Positions 1 through 7,276 of a stretch of 8,672 nucleotides of DNA are shown here, piece by piece (position 1 is the stretch's first letter; each line of letters starts with the position of its first letter). The notes beneath the pieces were generated by a model that did no database searches, was not told the DNA's origin, and saw nothing but the letters and a program-made list of their open reading frames with translations. Origin of the DNA: Verrucomicrobiota bacterium (GTDB taxonomy: Bacteria; Verrucomicrobiota; Lentisphaeria; Victivallales; Victivallaceae); contig JAEWSS010000061.1 of the NCBI GenBank assembly GCA_023459755.1, forward strand, positions 1 to 8,672. Direction: 5' to 3'. The position numbers were made by a program, and so were the translations under genes.

Positions 1-1
1 C

Positions 2-1195
2 GTCTTCGGCTTCGTTATTAAAGAATATATCCGCCTGACCGGTGAGGTTATCGCCGGAACCGCAAAACCGGAGGACGTGTTCATTCCTTCCGCCCTTCGC
101 AAAGTCGGAAATACTCCGACGGCAGAACGAAAATTCCTCCAATCCATGCTGACTCAGCTGAATTCGCTTTACCGGGAATACTGCGATGTTTTTCAGTCCA
201 CCGCGCCAAACCGCCGGGAACAGCTCGACATCATCCGGGAAAAATGCCGGGAACAACTTGCAGTGCTCCCCCTGAACGCAGACCAGTGCTCCGAATTCAT
301 GGCGTCCATCGCCGATTTGTTCATGGTTCCCGCCTCCGGAACGCTCTCCGACGATGCGCTGAAAATATTCCCGGAAGGCGAACTCAAATTTATCGATGAA
401 AAATTTCTGTTCGACCGCAACGAAATTATTCCGGCCATAAATTCGGCGGCAAAAGCCTTCAGCGCTCTTCAGTCCGCCAGACACCGGATGCTGGAACAGA
501 ATCTCCGGCTGGCAGTCACCATCGCCAAGGGATATTCCGGACGGTCCGACTCCGTTACCCTCAACGACATTGTACAGGAAGGCAACCTCGGGCTGCTGCG
601 GGCAATCGAAAAATTCGACTTTGAACTCGGATACAAATTTTCCACCTATGCGATCTGGTGGATAAAACAGAATATTTCCCGTTTTTTGGCCGACCGCTCG
701 CGCATCATCCGCATTCCGGCGCACATGATCCAAACCATTTCCGCCATGAACAACGCCGAACAGCGTTTCATTTTGGAGAACGGACGCGAACCGTTGATCG
801 AAGAGCTGGCCATGACGCTGGAAATGCCGGTGGCGCGAATCAGCGCCATTCGGAAAATGGCACGCCAGCCGGTCTCGCTTCAGGCACAGGTGTCTTCCGA
901 CGACGACAGCGGCACGCTGGAGGATATTCTGCCGGACGACAACGCCGCCGAACCGGCCGACATCGTCAACAACAACACCCTCAGCGAACAGCTTCACCAT
1001 GTTGTGTCGCTGCTGCCGGAACGCGATCAGGCCATCATAATCGACCGGTTCGGACTTTTCGGCCATCCGGCGCGCACGCTGGCCGAGCTGAGTGAAAAAT
1101 TCGGGCTTACCCGCGAACGGGTCCGCCAGCTTGAAGCCAGGATTCTCAAGCGGCTCCGTTCGCCGGAGATGCTGAAATATTTTGATATAAAGTAA
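2..1195 (+). CDS. RpoD-type sigma-70 family RNA polymerase sigma factor, 5' end outside window
   Basis: Sigma factors direct RNA polymerase to promoters. The frame is open without a stop from base 2, so the true start lies to the left. The first residues (about bases 2-100) resemble the end of sigma region 1.2. A GTG at 77 is the first possible internal start but would cut this region away. A variable segment of about 120 residues follows, then region 2 (about 480-725) with RLAVTIAK, DIVQEGNLGLL and KFSTYAIWWIKQ, region 3 (about 725-900), and region 4 (about 980-1170) ending in a helix-turn-helix with TRERVRQLEAR. The -35-reading residues of E. coli RpoD (R584, E585, R586, R588, Q589) are all kept. 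Of the -10-reading residues, Q437 is kept and T440 is Ser. Region 2 has about two extra residues before DIVQEG. It looks like a divergent primary-type factor or second RpoD paralogue. The ABC operon begins 11 bp downstream with no terminator between. Confidence 0.93.
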   Translation, partial: VFGFVIKEYIRLTGEVIAGTAKPEDVFIPSALRKVGNTPTAERKFLQSMLTQLNSLYREYCDVFQSTAPNRREQLDIIREKCREQLAVLPLNADQCSEFMASIADLFMVPASGTLSDDALKIFPEGELKFIDEKFLFDRNEIIPAINSAAKAFSALQSARHRMLEQNLRLAVTIAKGYSGRSDSVTLNDIVQEGNLGLLRAIEKFDFELGYKFSTYAIWWIKQNISRFLADRSRIIRIPAHMIQTISAMNNAEQRFILENGREPLIEELAMTLEMPVARISAIRKMARQPVSLQAQVSSDDDSGTLEDILPDDNAAEPADIVNNNTLSEQLHHVVSLLPERDQAIIIDRFGLFGHPARTLAELSEKFGLTRERVRQLEARILKRLRSPEMLKYFDIK

Positions 1196-1206
1196 CCGGA
1201 GAAAGC

Positions 1207-2250
1207 ATGTCCAGTTCAATTTCGATTGCCGGCGTCGGCAAAAGTTTCGCAAAGAACAAACCGGTGTTGTCCGGAATAAACCTTGAAATCGCCGCCGGAG
1301 AACTTTTTTTTCTGCTTGGACCGTCGGGCTGCGGAAAATCCACACTTCTGCGCATTATTGCCGGGCTGGAAACTCCGGACTTCGGGTCGATCAAATTTGA
1401 CGACCGGGAAATAACAAAACTGCCGCCGGAACGCCGGCACACCGCGATGGTATTCCAGAACTACGCATTGTGGCCGCATCTTTCCGTGTTTGAAAATGTC
1501 GCGTTCGGCCTGAAAGCGGCGCACTGCGACGCCAGACAAACCGCCGAAAAGGTCAACGAGGCGCTGGCGCTGGTTCGTCTGCCCGGCATGGGCGACCGCC
1601 GGATCGCGTCGCTTTCCGGCGGCCAGCAGCAACGGGTGGCGCTGGCCCGCGCGGTGGCGGTGGAGCCGGCGGTGCTTCTGCTCGACGAACCGCTGTCAAA
1701 TCTTGACGCCAGACTGCGCGACACCATGCGCGAGGAAATCCGCCGGGTGGTGAAGGCAAAAGGCCTGACCGCCGTCTACGTCACCCACGACCGGCGCGAA
1801 GCGCTGGCCACCGCCGACCGCGCCGCGATCATGCACAACGGACTGCTTGAGCAATGCGCGGCGCCGCGTGAACTGTATATCAAGCCGGCGTCGCCGTTTG
1901 TGGCGGAGTTTCTGGGCGACGCGAACTTTGCCGAAGGCTGTGCCTGCGGCGGAGAAGTCGTCACTCCGCTCGGGAAATGGATGCTGCCGGGAGCCGCCGA
2001 CGGTGCGGTAAAACTGATGTTCCGGCCGGAGTCGCTGCGGCCGGCCGGCAAAGAAACTCCGGCCGGAATGCTGCGTTTTCGCGGCAGAATCACCGGCGAA
2101 CTGTATGCCGGAGAATACGCGGTATACACCATCGCGGCGGCCGGTATGACGCTGAAGATGCTGATGTCGCCGCCGGCCGACCCGCCGATGGGCGGCGAAG
2201 AATGTGAATTCATGCTGGACCCGGCGGCGGTTCGGGTCTTCGGAGCGTAA
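1207..2250 (+). CDS. ABC importer ATP-binding protein (FbpC/PotA-like, with TOBE domain)
   Basis: This is the ATP-hydrolysing subunit that powers import on the cytoplasmic face of the membrane. All motifs are intact: Walker A GPSGCGKST (38-46), Q-loop Q84 in VFQNYALWP, signature LSGGQ (136-140), Walker B VLLLDEP (156-162), D-loop SNLD (164-167) and H-loop H194 in VTHD. Residues from about 240 to the end form a TOBE-like regulatory domain, as in the iron, polyamine and sulfate importer class. The length of 347 aa is normal for that class. The start is supported by GGAG at 1198-1201, five bases before the ATG. The binding-protein and permease genes follow with 3 bp gaps, so they form one importer. 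In this class the closest functional families move ferric iron, thiamine, phosphonates or polyamines. The ATPase alone does not identify the substrate. Confidence 0.95.
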   Translation: MSSSISIAGVGKSFAKNKPVLSGINLEIAAGELFFLLGPSGCGKSTLLRIIAGLETPDFGSIKFDDREITKLPPERRHTAMVFQNYALWPHLSVFENVAFGLKAAHCDARQTAEKVNEALALVRLPGMGDRRIASLSGGQQQRVALARAVAVEPAVLLLDEPLSNLDARLRDTMREEIRRVVKAKGLTAVYVTHDRREALATADRAAIMHNGLLEQCAAPRELYIKPASPFVAEFLGDANFAEGCACGGEVVTPLGKWMLPGAADGAVKLMFRPESLRPAGKETPAGMLRFRGRITGELYAGEYAVYTIAAAGMTLKMLMSPPADPPMGGEECEFMLDPAAVRVFGA

Positions 2251-2253
2251 AAG

Positions 2254-3837
2254 ATGTGGAAACGACTGCTGGTTGGCGCCGTTCCGTTCGCCCTGCTGTT
2301 TGCGCTGCCGTTTGTTTTAAGGTCGGGACGCGACGGCGAGCCGGCGTTTTCGGCGTCCGACGCCGACCGGCTGGTGATCGTCTCGGCGCACGACAAATCG
2401 GTGAAACGCGAATTTGAACAGGGATTCCGCAAATATTACAAGGAGAAATTCGACCGCGACGTGGAGCTCGACTGGCGCGACGTAGGCGGCACGTCCGACA
2501 TCATCCGCTATATCGACGACCGCTACGCCGCGAATTTCCGCGATTTTTACCGCCGAAATTTTCCCGACGAATGGAATGACGGCATCGCCGCCGCATTCGC
2601 CGATCCGCGCACCGAAAAAAACGGCACGCCGGATCAGAAACTGGCGCGACGGCGTTTTCTCGCTTCGGACGTCGGCATAAACATCGACCTGTTCTGGGGC
2701 GGCGGCTCCTATGATCACGGCAAAAACGCCGAAAAAGGATACGGCGTGGACGGCGGCGCGGCAGACCGGCATCCGGAATATTTTGCGCCGGACATCATTC
2801 CGCAGAATTTTTCAGGCGAAATTTTTTACGATCCGGCCGGCCGTTTCTACGGCTGCTGTCTCTCCAGTTTCGGCATCTGTTACAACCCGGACCGCTATCG
2901 TGAACTGGGCATTGAACCGCCGAAAAGTTGGGACGATCTCGGCCGCGGCGAACTGTTCGGACTGGTGGCGGTCGGCGACCCGACCAAGAGCGGCTCGGTA
3001 AACAAATGCTACGAAATGCTGATTCAGCAGAAAATGCAGCAGTCGCCGGACGCCGAAACCGGCTGGCGAAGCGCAATGACGCTGCTTAAGCGAATTTCCG
3101 GAAATTCGGAACTGGTGTCGGACAGCGCATCGAAAATCCCGCTTGAGGTGTCGAGCGGTTCGGCCGCCGCCGGAGTCTGTATCGACTATTACGGCTTCGC
3201 CGAGGAGGAGTGGTGCAACACTCCGGACCGCAAACGCATCGTTTTTGTGATGCCCGAAAACGGCAGCAGCGTTGGCGCCGATCCGATTCAACTGCTCCGC
3301 GGCGCCCCCAATCGCGCAACGGCCGAGGCGTTTATCGACTTTGTGCTCGGCGTGGAAGGTCAAACGCTGTGGAGTTCCAAAGTCGGAGTTCCCGGCGGAC
3401 CGGAAAAGCGTTCGCCACGCCGTCCGCCGATTCGGATGGACATGTACCGCGAACCGTTGAAGCAATATCTGATTGACCCGGAATACAATCCGTACGTCAC
3501 CGGCGCCGGATTCCAATACCGGCCGGAGTTGACCGGACGCTACTTCGCGCTGATCCGCATTCTGATCAAATGCGTGATCCTCGACCCCGGCGACGAACTG
3601 CGAGCGGCATGGCGGGCAATAATCGCCGCCGGCGGACCGGAAAAAGTCCCGGAAGCCTGGGCGGAGTTCCAAAAACTGCCGTTTTCGTACGCAAACGCCG
3701 GGGCGATGGCCGCCGAACTCAACCGCACCGGCGGGCCGGAGGCCAGCGAAGCCGTGGCCGCCCTGCGCCGGGAGTGGACGCAGTTTGCCCGCGAACATTA
3801 TCTGAAGGCCGCCGATCTGGCCGCAAAGGGGCGCTGA
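2254..3837 (+). CDS. extracellular solute-binding protein of the ABC importer, with long C-terminal extension
   Basis: This is the capture subunit of the importer, expected outside the inner membrane. Residues 5-22 are a hydrophobic N-terminal segment after MWKR. There is no lipobox, and no clear signal-peptidase site is visible, so it may be secreted or stay anchored. From residue about 40 the protein follows a family-1 type binding fold (LVIVSAHD; FGICYNPDRY, where a ligand cleft is usual; a DYYGF motif at 311-315; DPIQLLRGAPN at 343-353; then FIDFVLGVEGQTLW). It is 527 aa, against about 340 for FbpA. The excess comes from a charged insert in the first lobe (about 75-150) and about 130 residues after position 395. 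The adjacent tyrosines Y312-Y313 recall the ferric ligands of FbpA-type proteins, but their equivalence is only a guess. GGAG at 2242-2245 lies inside the end of the ATPase gene, eight bases from the ATG, which suggests coupled translation. Confidence 0.88.
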   Translation: MWKRLLVGAVPFALLFALPFVLRSGRDGEPAFSASDADRLVIVSAHDKSVKREFEQGFRKYYKEKFDRDVELDWRDVGGTSDIIRYIDDRYAANFRDFYRRNFPDEWNDGIAAAFADPRTEKNGTPDQKLARRRFLASDVGINIDLFWGGGSYDHGKNAEKGYGVDGGAADRHPEYFAPDIIPQNFSGEIFYDPAGRFYGCCLSSFGICYNPDRYRELGIEPPKSWDDLGRGELFGLVAVGDPTKSGSVNKCYEMLIQQKMQQSPDAETGWRSAMTLLKRISGNSELVSDSASKIPLEVSSGSAAAGVCIDYYGFAEEEWCNTPDRKRIVFVMPENGSSVGADPIQLLRGAPNRATAEAFIDFVLGVEGQTLWSSKVGVPGGPEKRSPRRPPIRMDMYREPLKQYLIDPEYNPYVTGAGFQYRPELTGRYFALIRILIKCVILDPGDELRAAWRAIIAAGGPEKVPEAWAEFQKLPFSYANAGAMAAELNRTGGPEASEAVAALRREWTQFAREHYLKAADLAAKGR

Positions 3838-3840
3838 ACT

Positions 3841-5517
3841 ATGAATATGAGAAGATTCCTATGTTATCTGACCGGCGGCGCGCTGCTGCTGTTCCTGGTG
3901 ACATTTCTGATCGGGCCGATCTACGCGGTGGCGGCCGGCGGACTCAATCCCGGACTGATTGCGGAGATATTCCGCAGTCCGGTTTATGTGGAGGGACTGC
4001 GCAACGCGCTCGGCGTGGCGGCGGTGACCACACTGTTGACACTGGCGATTGCGCTTCCGCTGGCGCTGCTCTACAACCGCTTTGAGTTCCGCGGCAAAAC
4101 GCTTAGCACGGTGGCGATAATGGCGCCGATGATCCTGCCGCCGTTTGTCGGAGCGCTCGGGTTTCAACAACTGCTCGGATACTACGGCGTATTCAATTCG
4201 CTGCTGGCCGGTCTGGGCTTCGCGCGGATCGACTTTTTAGGCGGCGACGGCAAATTCTGGGCGATCTGCGCAATCGAAGCACTGCATCTATATCCGATAC
4301 TCTACCTCAATCTGATCACCGCACTGGCCAATATCGACCCGGCGTATCAGGAGGCGGCGCGCAATCTCGGCGCCGGCGCGTGGCGGCGATTTTTCAGAAT
4401 CACCCTGCCGCTGGTAAAGCCCGGGATTTTCGCCGGCGGCAGTATTGTTCTGATCTGGAGTTTCACCGAACTCGGCACACCGCTGATGTTCAATTATACC
4501 AGAATCACTCCGGTGCAGGTTTTCAACGGCATCACCGAACTTGAACGAAACCAGCTGCCGCTGGCGCTGGTGGTCATCATGCTGGCGGTGTCGGCGCTGC
4601 TCTATTTGACCGGAAAACTGGCGTTCGGCCGGCCGGCGGCCGGCGGCGCGGCCGGCAAGGGGGCAACCGGCGGAGGCGGCATTCAGCTCGGCTTCCTCGC
4701 CGGACTGCTGCCAGCCGGAGCTTTTGCGCTGATCACAATTCTGGCGCTGCTGCCGCACATTTCGCTGGTGTTGATCGCGTTTTCACGCAGCTGGTACAAC
4801 AGCGCACTGCCGGAGTCGTTAACCTGGTTGAACTTTGACGCGGCGTTGTCCGATTCACTGGTGGTGCCGAGCATTGTGAACAGTCTGCGCTACTCATTGT
4901 CGGCCATGGTGATCGCGGTGGCGGCCGGAGTGCTGGTGTCGCTGGCGGTGGTCCGTTGGAAACTGCGCGGCGGCTGGCTGCTGGACACGCTGGCAATGCT
5001 GCCGCTGGCGGTTCCCGGCATTGTGATGGCCTTCGGGTTTCTGGTTCTGGCCTACGCCAACGGGTTCACCCGCATGCTGTTTGACGTGGAAAAAAATCCA
5101 CTGCTTCTGCTGGCGGTGGCCTACGCGGTGCGCCGCCTGCCGTACGTGGTTCGCGCGGTGTCGTCCGGATTGGAGCAGACTCCGGCGGAGCTGGAAAACG
5201 CCGGACGCAATCTCGGCGCCGGCGCGTGGTGCGTACTGCGGAGAATCACCCTGCCGCTGGTGGCGGCGAATATTCTGGTGGGAGCGCTGTTCGCGTTCAG
5301 TTTTTCGATGCTGGAGGTGTCGGACAGCCTGATTCTGGCGCAGAAAACCCAGTTCTATCCGATCACCAAAGCGATTTACGAGCTGTCGTCGATTTTAGGC
5401 GAAGGCCGCTATATCGCCTGCGCGTTCGGCGTGTGGGCGATGCTGTTTCTGGCCTCGACACTGGGACTGGCCGCCGCGGCGCTCGGCAAAAAAATCGGCG
5501 CGATATTCCGGCTTTGA
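3841..5517 (+). CDS. fused two-domain ABC importer permease (FbpB/ThiP-like)
   Basis: This inner-membrane channel protein has two BPD_transp_1 membrane domains in one 558 aa chain, as in FbpB (ferric iron) and ThiP (thiamine). I estimate about twelve membrane segments, six per half. Each half has the cytoplasmic coupling loop that docks on the ATPase. The first reads EAARNLGAGAW at 171-181. The second reads NAGRNLGAGAW at 453-463, where Asn replaces the usual Glu. The halves are joined by a Gly/Ala-rich linker (about 263-280). AAAGGGG at 3825-3831, nine bases before the ATG, supports the start. A second ATG two codons later is possible. It is the last gene of the plus-strand operon and converges on the glycosyltransferase gene. 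A fused permease fits with a single ATPase acting as a homodimer. The substrate is not resolved. Confidence 0.95.
   Translation: MNMRRFLCYLTGGALLLFLVTFLIGPIYAVAAGGLNPGLIAEIFRSPVYVEGLRNALGVAAVTTLLTLAIALPLALLYNRFEFRGKTLSTVAIMAPMILPPFVGALGFQQLLGYYGVFNSLLAGLGFARIDFLGGDGKFWAICAIEALHLYPILYLNLITALANIDPAYQEAARNLGAGAWRRFFRITLPLVKPGIFAGGSIVLIWSFTELGTPLMFNYTRITPVQVFNGITELERNQLPLALVVIMLAVSALLYLTGKLAFGRPAAGGAAGKGATGGGGIQLGFLAGLLPAGAFALITILALLPHISLVLIAFSRSWYNSALPESLTWLNFDAALSDSLVVPSIVNSLRYSLSAMVIAVAAGVLVSLAVVRWKLRGGWLLDTLAMLPLAVPGIVMAFGFLVLAYANGFTRMLFDVEKNPLLLLAVAYAVRRLPYVVRAVSSGLEQTPAELENAGRNLGAGAWCVLRRITLPLVAANILVGALFAFSFSMLEVSDSLILAQKTQFYPITKAIYELSSILGEGRYIACAFGVWAMLFLASTLGLAAAALGKKIGAIFRL
4360..4415 (+). 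repeat. in-gene direct repeat, copy 1 (first coupling loop of permease)
   Basis: This 56 bp segment matches 5206-5261 at about 47 of 56 bases. The first 24 bases and the last 20 are identical, separated by 12 mostly different bases. It encodes RNLGAGAW plus RITLPLV of the first EAA loop. The copies are 846 bp apart, exactly 282 codons, so both are read in the same frame. Confidence 0.9.
4626..4656 (+). repeat. G/C-only low-complexity run encoding the inter-domain linker
   Basis: Thirty-one consecutive bases contain only G and C, built from GGCCGG and GGCGGC units and containing the palindrome GGCCGGCC. They encode FGRPAAGGAAG, the start of the Gly/Ala linker between the two permease halves. 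It is part of the coding sequence, and I see no regulatory role. Confidence 0.85.
5206..5261 (+). repeat. in-gene direct repeat, copy 2 (second coupling loop of permease)
   Basis: This is the partner of the repeat at 4360-4415. Bases 5206-5229 and 5242-5261 are identical to 4360-4383 and 4396-4415. The 12 bases between differ and encode CVLR instead of RRFF. It covers the coupling loop of the second membrane domain. Confidence 0.9.
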
Positions 5518-5540
5518 TACGCGAGGCGGCGACGATGGCG

Positions 5541-5620
5541 GTAGCCGTAACAGAAGTAGCGGCCAACAGCAAAAGTTGCGGAAGTCCAAAGCAGCGGCGA
5601 CTGAAGTCCGAAGCGGACGA
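5541..5620. repeat. degenerate iterated 15-19 bp motif between convergent genes
   Basis: About five loosely related units can be aligned at 5541, 5556, 5575, 5591 and 5606. Most begin GTAGC, GTTGC or GCAGC followed by G-rich bases, and most end in a short A run. Two stretches, GAAGTCCAAAGC (5581-5592) and GAAGTCCGAAGC (5604-5615), differ at one base of twelve. A 5 bp hairpin GTCCG-AAG-CGGAC sits at 5606-5618, but no T run follows it on either strand. The 108 bp between the two stop codons holds no gene. The periodicity is weak and could be chance. Confidence 0.35.
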
Positions 5621-5625
5621 AAAAA

Positions 5626-6528
5626 TCAGAACTCTTCGATCCGCTTGAAGTCTTCAAGTTTGTAGCGCTCGCCGAACACTTTGCGGCTGGCCGCCAGATA
5701 ATCCGCCTCGCTGTTGGCCAGATGCCAGAGCGCCCGCGGCGTCGGCGTGTAGCGGGTGACGCCGAGCAGATCGCGCCACAAAGCGTATCCGTCATACAAC
5801 GGGCCGAGATTCTGTTTTTCGATAAAAGCGCGGTATTTTGCGCTGCCGTTGTTGTAGGCAAGCGTGCGGGCCATGTCATGGAACCAGAATTCGGCGTAAA
5901 TCGGATATTCGTTTTTAAGCACCAGCGCCAGCCGTTCCATCTGAAACGGCACCGACCACGCTTTGACGGACATTGCCATACATTCGGTGCGGATCGGGAA
6001 GTCGTCCTTGTTGCAATAGCAGCCGAAGGTGAACGCCTCAGACTCCTTGGCCAGCTTCGCCAGTCCGGAGGCAAATTCCGAAGTGCAGACCAGCCGGCGC
6101 GACAGTTTGACCAGAATGTCAAAATTATTTTTCTTTGCCCAGTCCAGTCCGACCAAAAAGCTGTGGGTGTCGCCCAGCGCGCCGATATGACTTTTGTGCC
6201 ACATCCGCTTCCGGGTCACATACAGCTGAACATGCGGGGAATATTTCAGGCACAGAGCGATCAACGCATCGCGGTCCGGCGAACAGTCGTCATGAATCAG
6301 CACATCCAAGTGGTTTACGTTGACCAGATAGTGCAGATTGAGGTCAAGATACGGTATGCTGGAATAGGTGGAGATCACCACGCCGATCCGGACTTTTTCC
6401 GGATAGTCAACGGTGAATCTGAGCTTCGGGTCCATCTGTTCCCGAACAAAATAACGAAGCATTCGGACCCGCTCGTCGCCGTGGAGATACCACAGCATCG
6501 ACTTGTCCTGCGACGGCTGATCCTCCAT
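5626..6528 (-). CDS. GT-A-type glycosyltransferase (family 2-like), acceptor unknown
   Basis: Probably transfers a sugar from a nucleotide donor, in the cytoplasm or at the inner membrane; no signal or membrane segment is visible. The nucleotide-binding half is recognisable: RIGVVISTYSS at 47-57, with the following strand-helix ending in VLIHDDCSPD at 76-85. Residues about 110-147 (GALGDTHSFLVGLDWAK, then FDILVKL) match the second GT-A strand. Where a DXD metal motif is expected, the sequence reads KLSRRL. The C-terminal half has no motif I recognise. I chose the ATG at 6528 (300 aa) because it lies 10 bp after the stop of the zinc-ribbon gene, which permits translational re-initiation. An ATG at 6579 would give 317 aa but needs a 41 bp overlap with that gene. 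The ribosome site is weak (GGGAAG adjacent; AGAGAGG 15 bases upstream). It is expressed with the zinc-ribbon gene. Confidence 0.78.
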   Translation of the reverse strand: MEDQPSQDKSMLWYLHGDERVRMLRYFVREQMDPKLRFTVDYPEKVRIGVVISTYSSIPYLDLNLHYLVNVNHLDVLIHDDCSPDRDALIALCLKYSPHVQLYVTRKRMWHKSHIGALGDTHSFLVGLDWAKKNNFDILVKLSRRLVCTSEFASGLAKLAKESEAFTFGCYCNKDDFPIRTECMAMSVKAWSVPFQMERLALVLKNEYPIYAEFWFHDMARTLAYNNGSAKYRAFIEKQNLGPLYDGYALWRDLLGVTRYTPTPRALWHLANSEADYLAASRKVFGERYKLEDFKRIEEF

Positions 6529-6538
6529 CTTCCCGGAA

Positions 6539-7246
6539 TCAATCCTCTCTGAAATACACGATATGCGAGCAGTTGTCACAATGGGTCAGACTGCCGGACT
6601 TCGCGTTGTTGATGGTCTGCGGCGTAATCTTGAGCCGACAGTTGGCGCAGATGTTGCCGTTGATGATTTTCACCGCCGGAGTATCGACATTCTTTCCCAA
6701 AATGCGTTCGTAGTCGTCAAGAATCTGGGAAGAAACCTTTGCGGCGCGTTCGGCGCGGAGAACGGCAAGCTCCTTGAGCACGTCGCGCACTTCTTCTTCA
6801 AGCGCGTTCATGCTGTCGATCTCGTTTTCGATGTCGGCGACGCGGGCGGCGCACTCCTCCTCCTTGCTGATGAAGTTGCGCTTCATGTTGTCGAGCTTGT
6901 CCATCAGCACGATGGTTTCGGTCTCAATATCGGAGATTTTCGCCTTGTTGAAGTCGATCTCGCGGAGATTGGCCTGATATTCGTCGTTGCGCCGGATCTG
7001 GGTGGAGCGCTGCTGAAGTTTGGCGATGGCGTCATAATGCTTTTTCATCAGGGCTTCAAACCCCTTGAGCTTGCCCTCGGTGTCGACGATGTCGGCCTTG
7101 GCGACGTTGAGCTGATCCTTTTCGGAGGTGCGCTGATCCTTAAGTTCGTTGCGCTCCTTGGGAATCATTTCCAGACGTTTTTTCAGGCTGCGGATCTTCA
7201 AATCAACATCCTGCAAATCCAACAGTGCGTCGAGCCAACCTGCCAT
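6539..7246 (-). CDS. coiled-coil protein with C4-type zinc ribbon (CT398-like)
   Basis: This cytoplasmic protein of 235 aa has a long charged helical region (about 10-175) that should form an antiparallel coiled-coil hairpin. A zinc ribbon follows, with C200 and C203 (CANC) and C223 and C226 (CDNC). The layout matches the family of Chlamydia CT398, whose reported partners include sigma-54; homologues are widespread and mostly of unknown role. The conserved loop RRNDEYQANLREI (85-97) sits mid coiled coil. The start at 7246 is chosen because AAGGAGG lies six bases upstream. An ATG at 7252 would touch the Shine-Dalgarno bases, and a longer frame from 7300 would include the promoter in the coding region. 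It is the first gene of a two-gene unit with the glycosyltransferase. The cellular role is not known. Confidence 0.9.
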   Translation of the reverse strand: MAGWLDALLDLQDVDLKIRSLKKRLEMIPKERNELKDQRTSEKDQLNVAKADIVDTEGKLKGFEALMKKHYDAIAKLQQRSTQIRRNDEYQANLREIDFNKAKISDIETETIVLMDKLDNMKRNFISKEEECAARVADIENEIDSMNALEEEVRDVLKELAVLRAERAAKVSSQILDDYERILGKNVDTPAVKIINGNICANCRLKITPQTINNAKSGSLTHCDNCSHIVYFRED

Positions 7247-7252
7247 AAACAT

Positions 7253-7259
7253 CCTCCTT
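7253..7259 (-). promoter_or_regulatory. strong Shine-Dalgarno AAGGAGG deciding the zinc-ribbon gene start
   Basis: AAGGAGG on the minus strand is a full match to the anti-Shine-Dalgarno consensus. The six bases that follow contain an ATG placed too close to use, then the ATG at 7246 at good spacing. It fixes the start two codons downstream of the first ATG. Confidence 0.85.
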
Positions 7260-7276
7260 GTAGTGTTTCCAATGCT

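Noticed and set aside
77..79. GTG at 77 as the true start of the sigma factor
   Set aside because: The frame is open to the left edge and the upstream codons resemble sigma region 1.2, so the gene is truncated by the window and not started here.
2812..3798. Minus-strand open frame of 328 codons opposite the binding protein
   Set aside because: It is a mirror frame of the GC-rich coding strand with no recognisable motif.
5606..5618. Hairpin GTCCG-AAG-CGGAC as a bidirectional terminator between the convergent genes
   Set aside because: On the plus strand an A run follows the stem, and on the minus strand the T run precedes it, so neither strand has the U tail needed.
5226..5648. Plus-strand open frame overlapping the permease end and crossing the intergenic repeat
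   Set aside because: It lies mostly inside the permease gene in another frame, has no ribosome site, and its protein is low-complexity and Arg-rich.
6529..6579. ATG at 6579 as the glycosyltransferase start
   Set aside because: It needs a 41 bp overlap with the zinc-ribbon gene, and its first 17 residues do not resemble the family; the ATG at 6528 fits the gene junction better.
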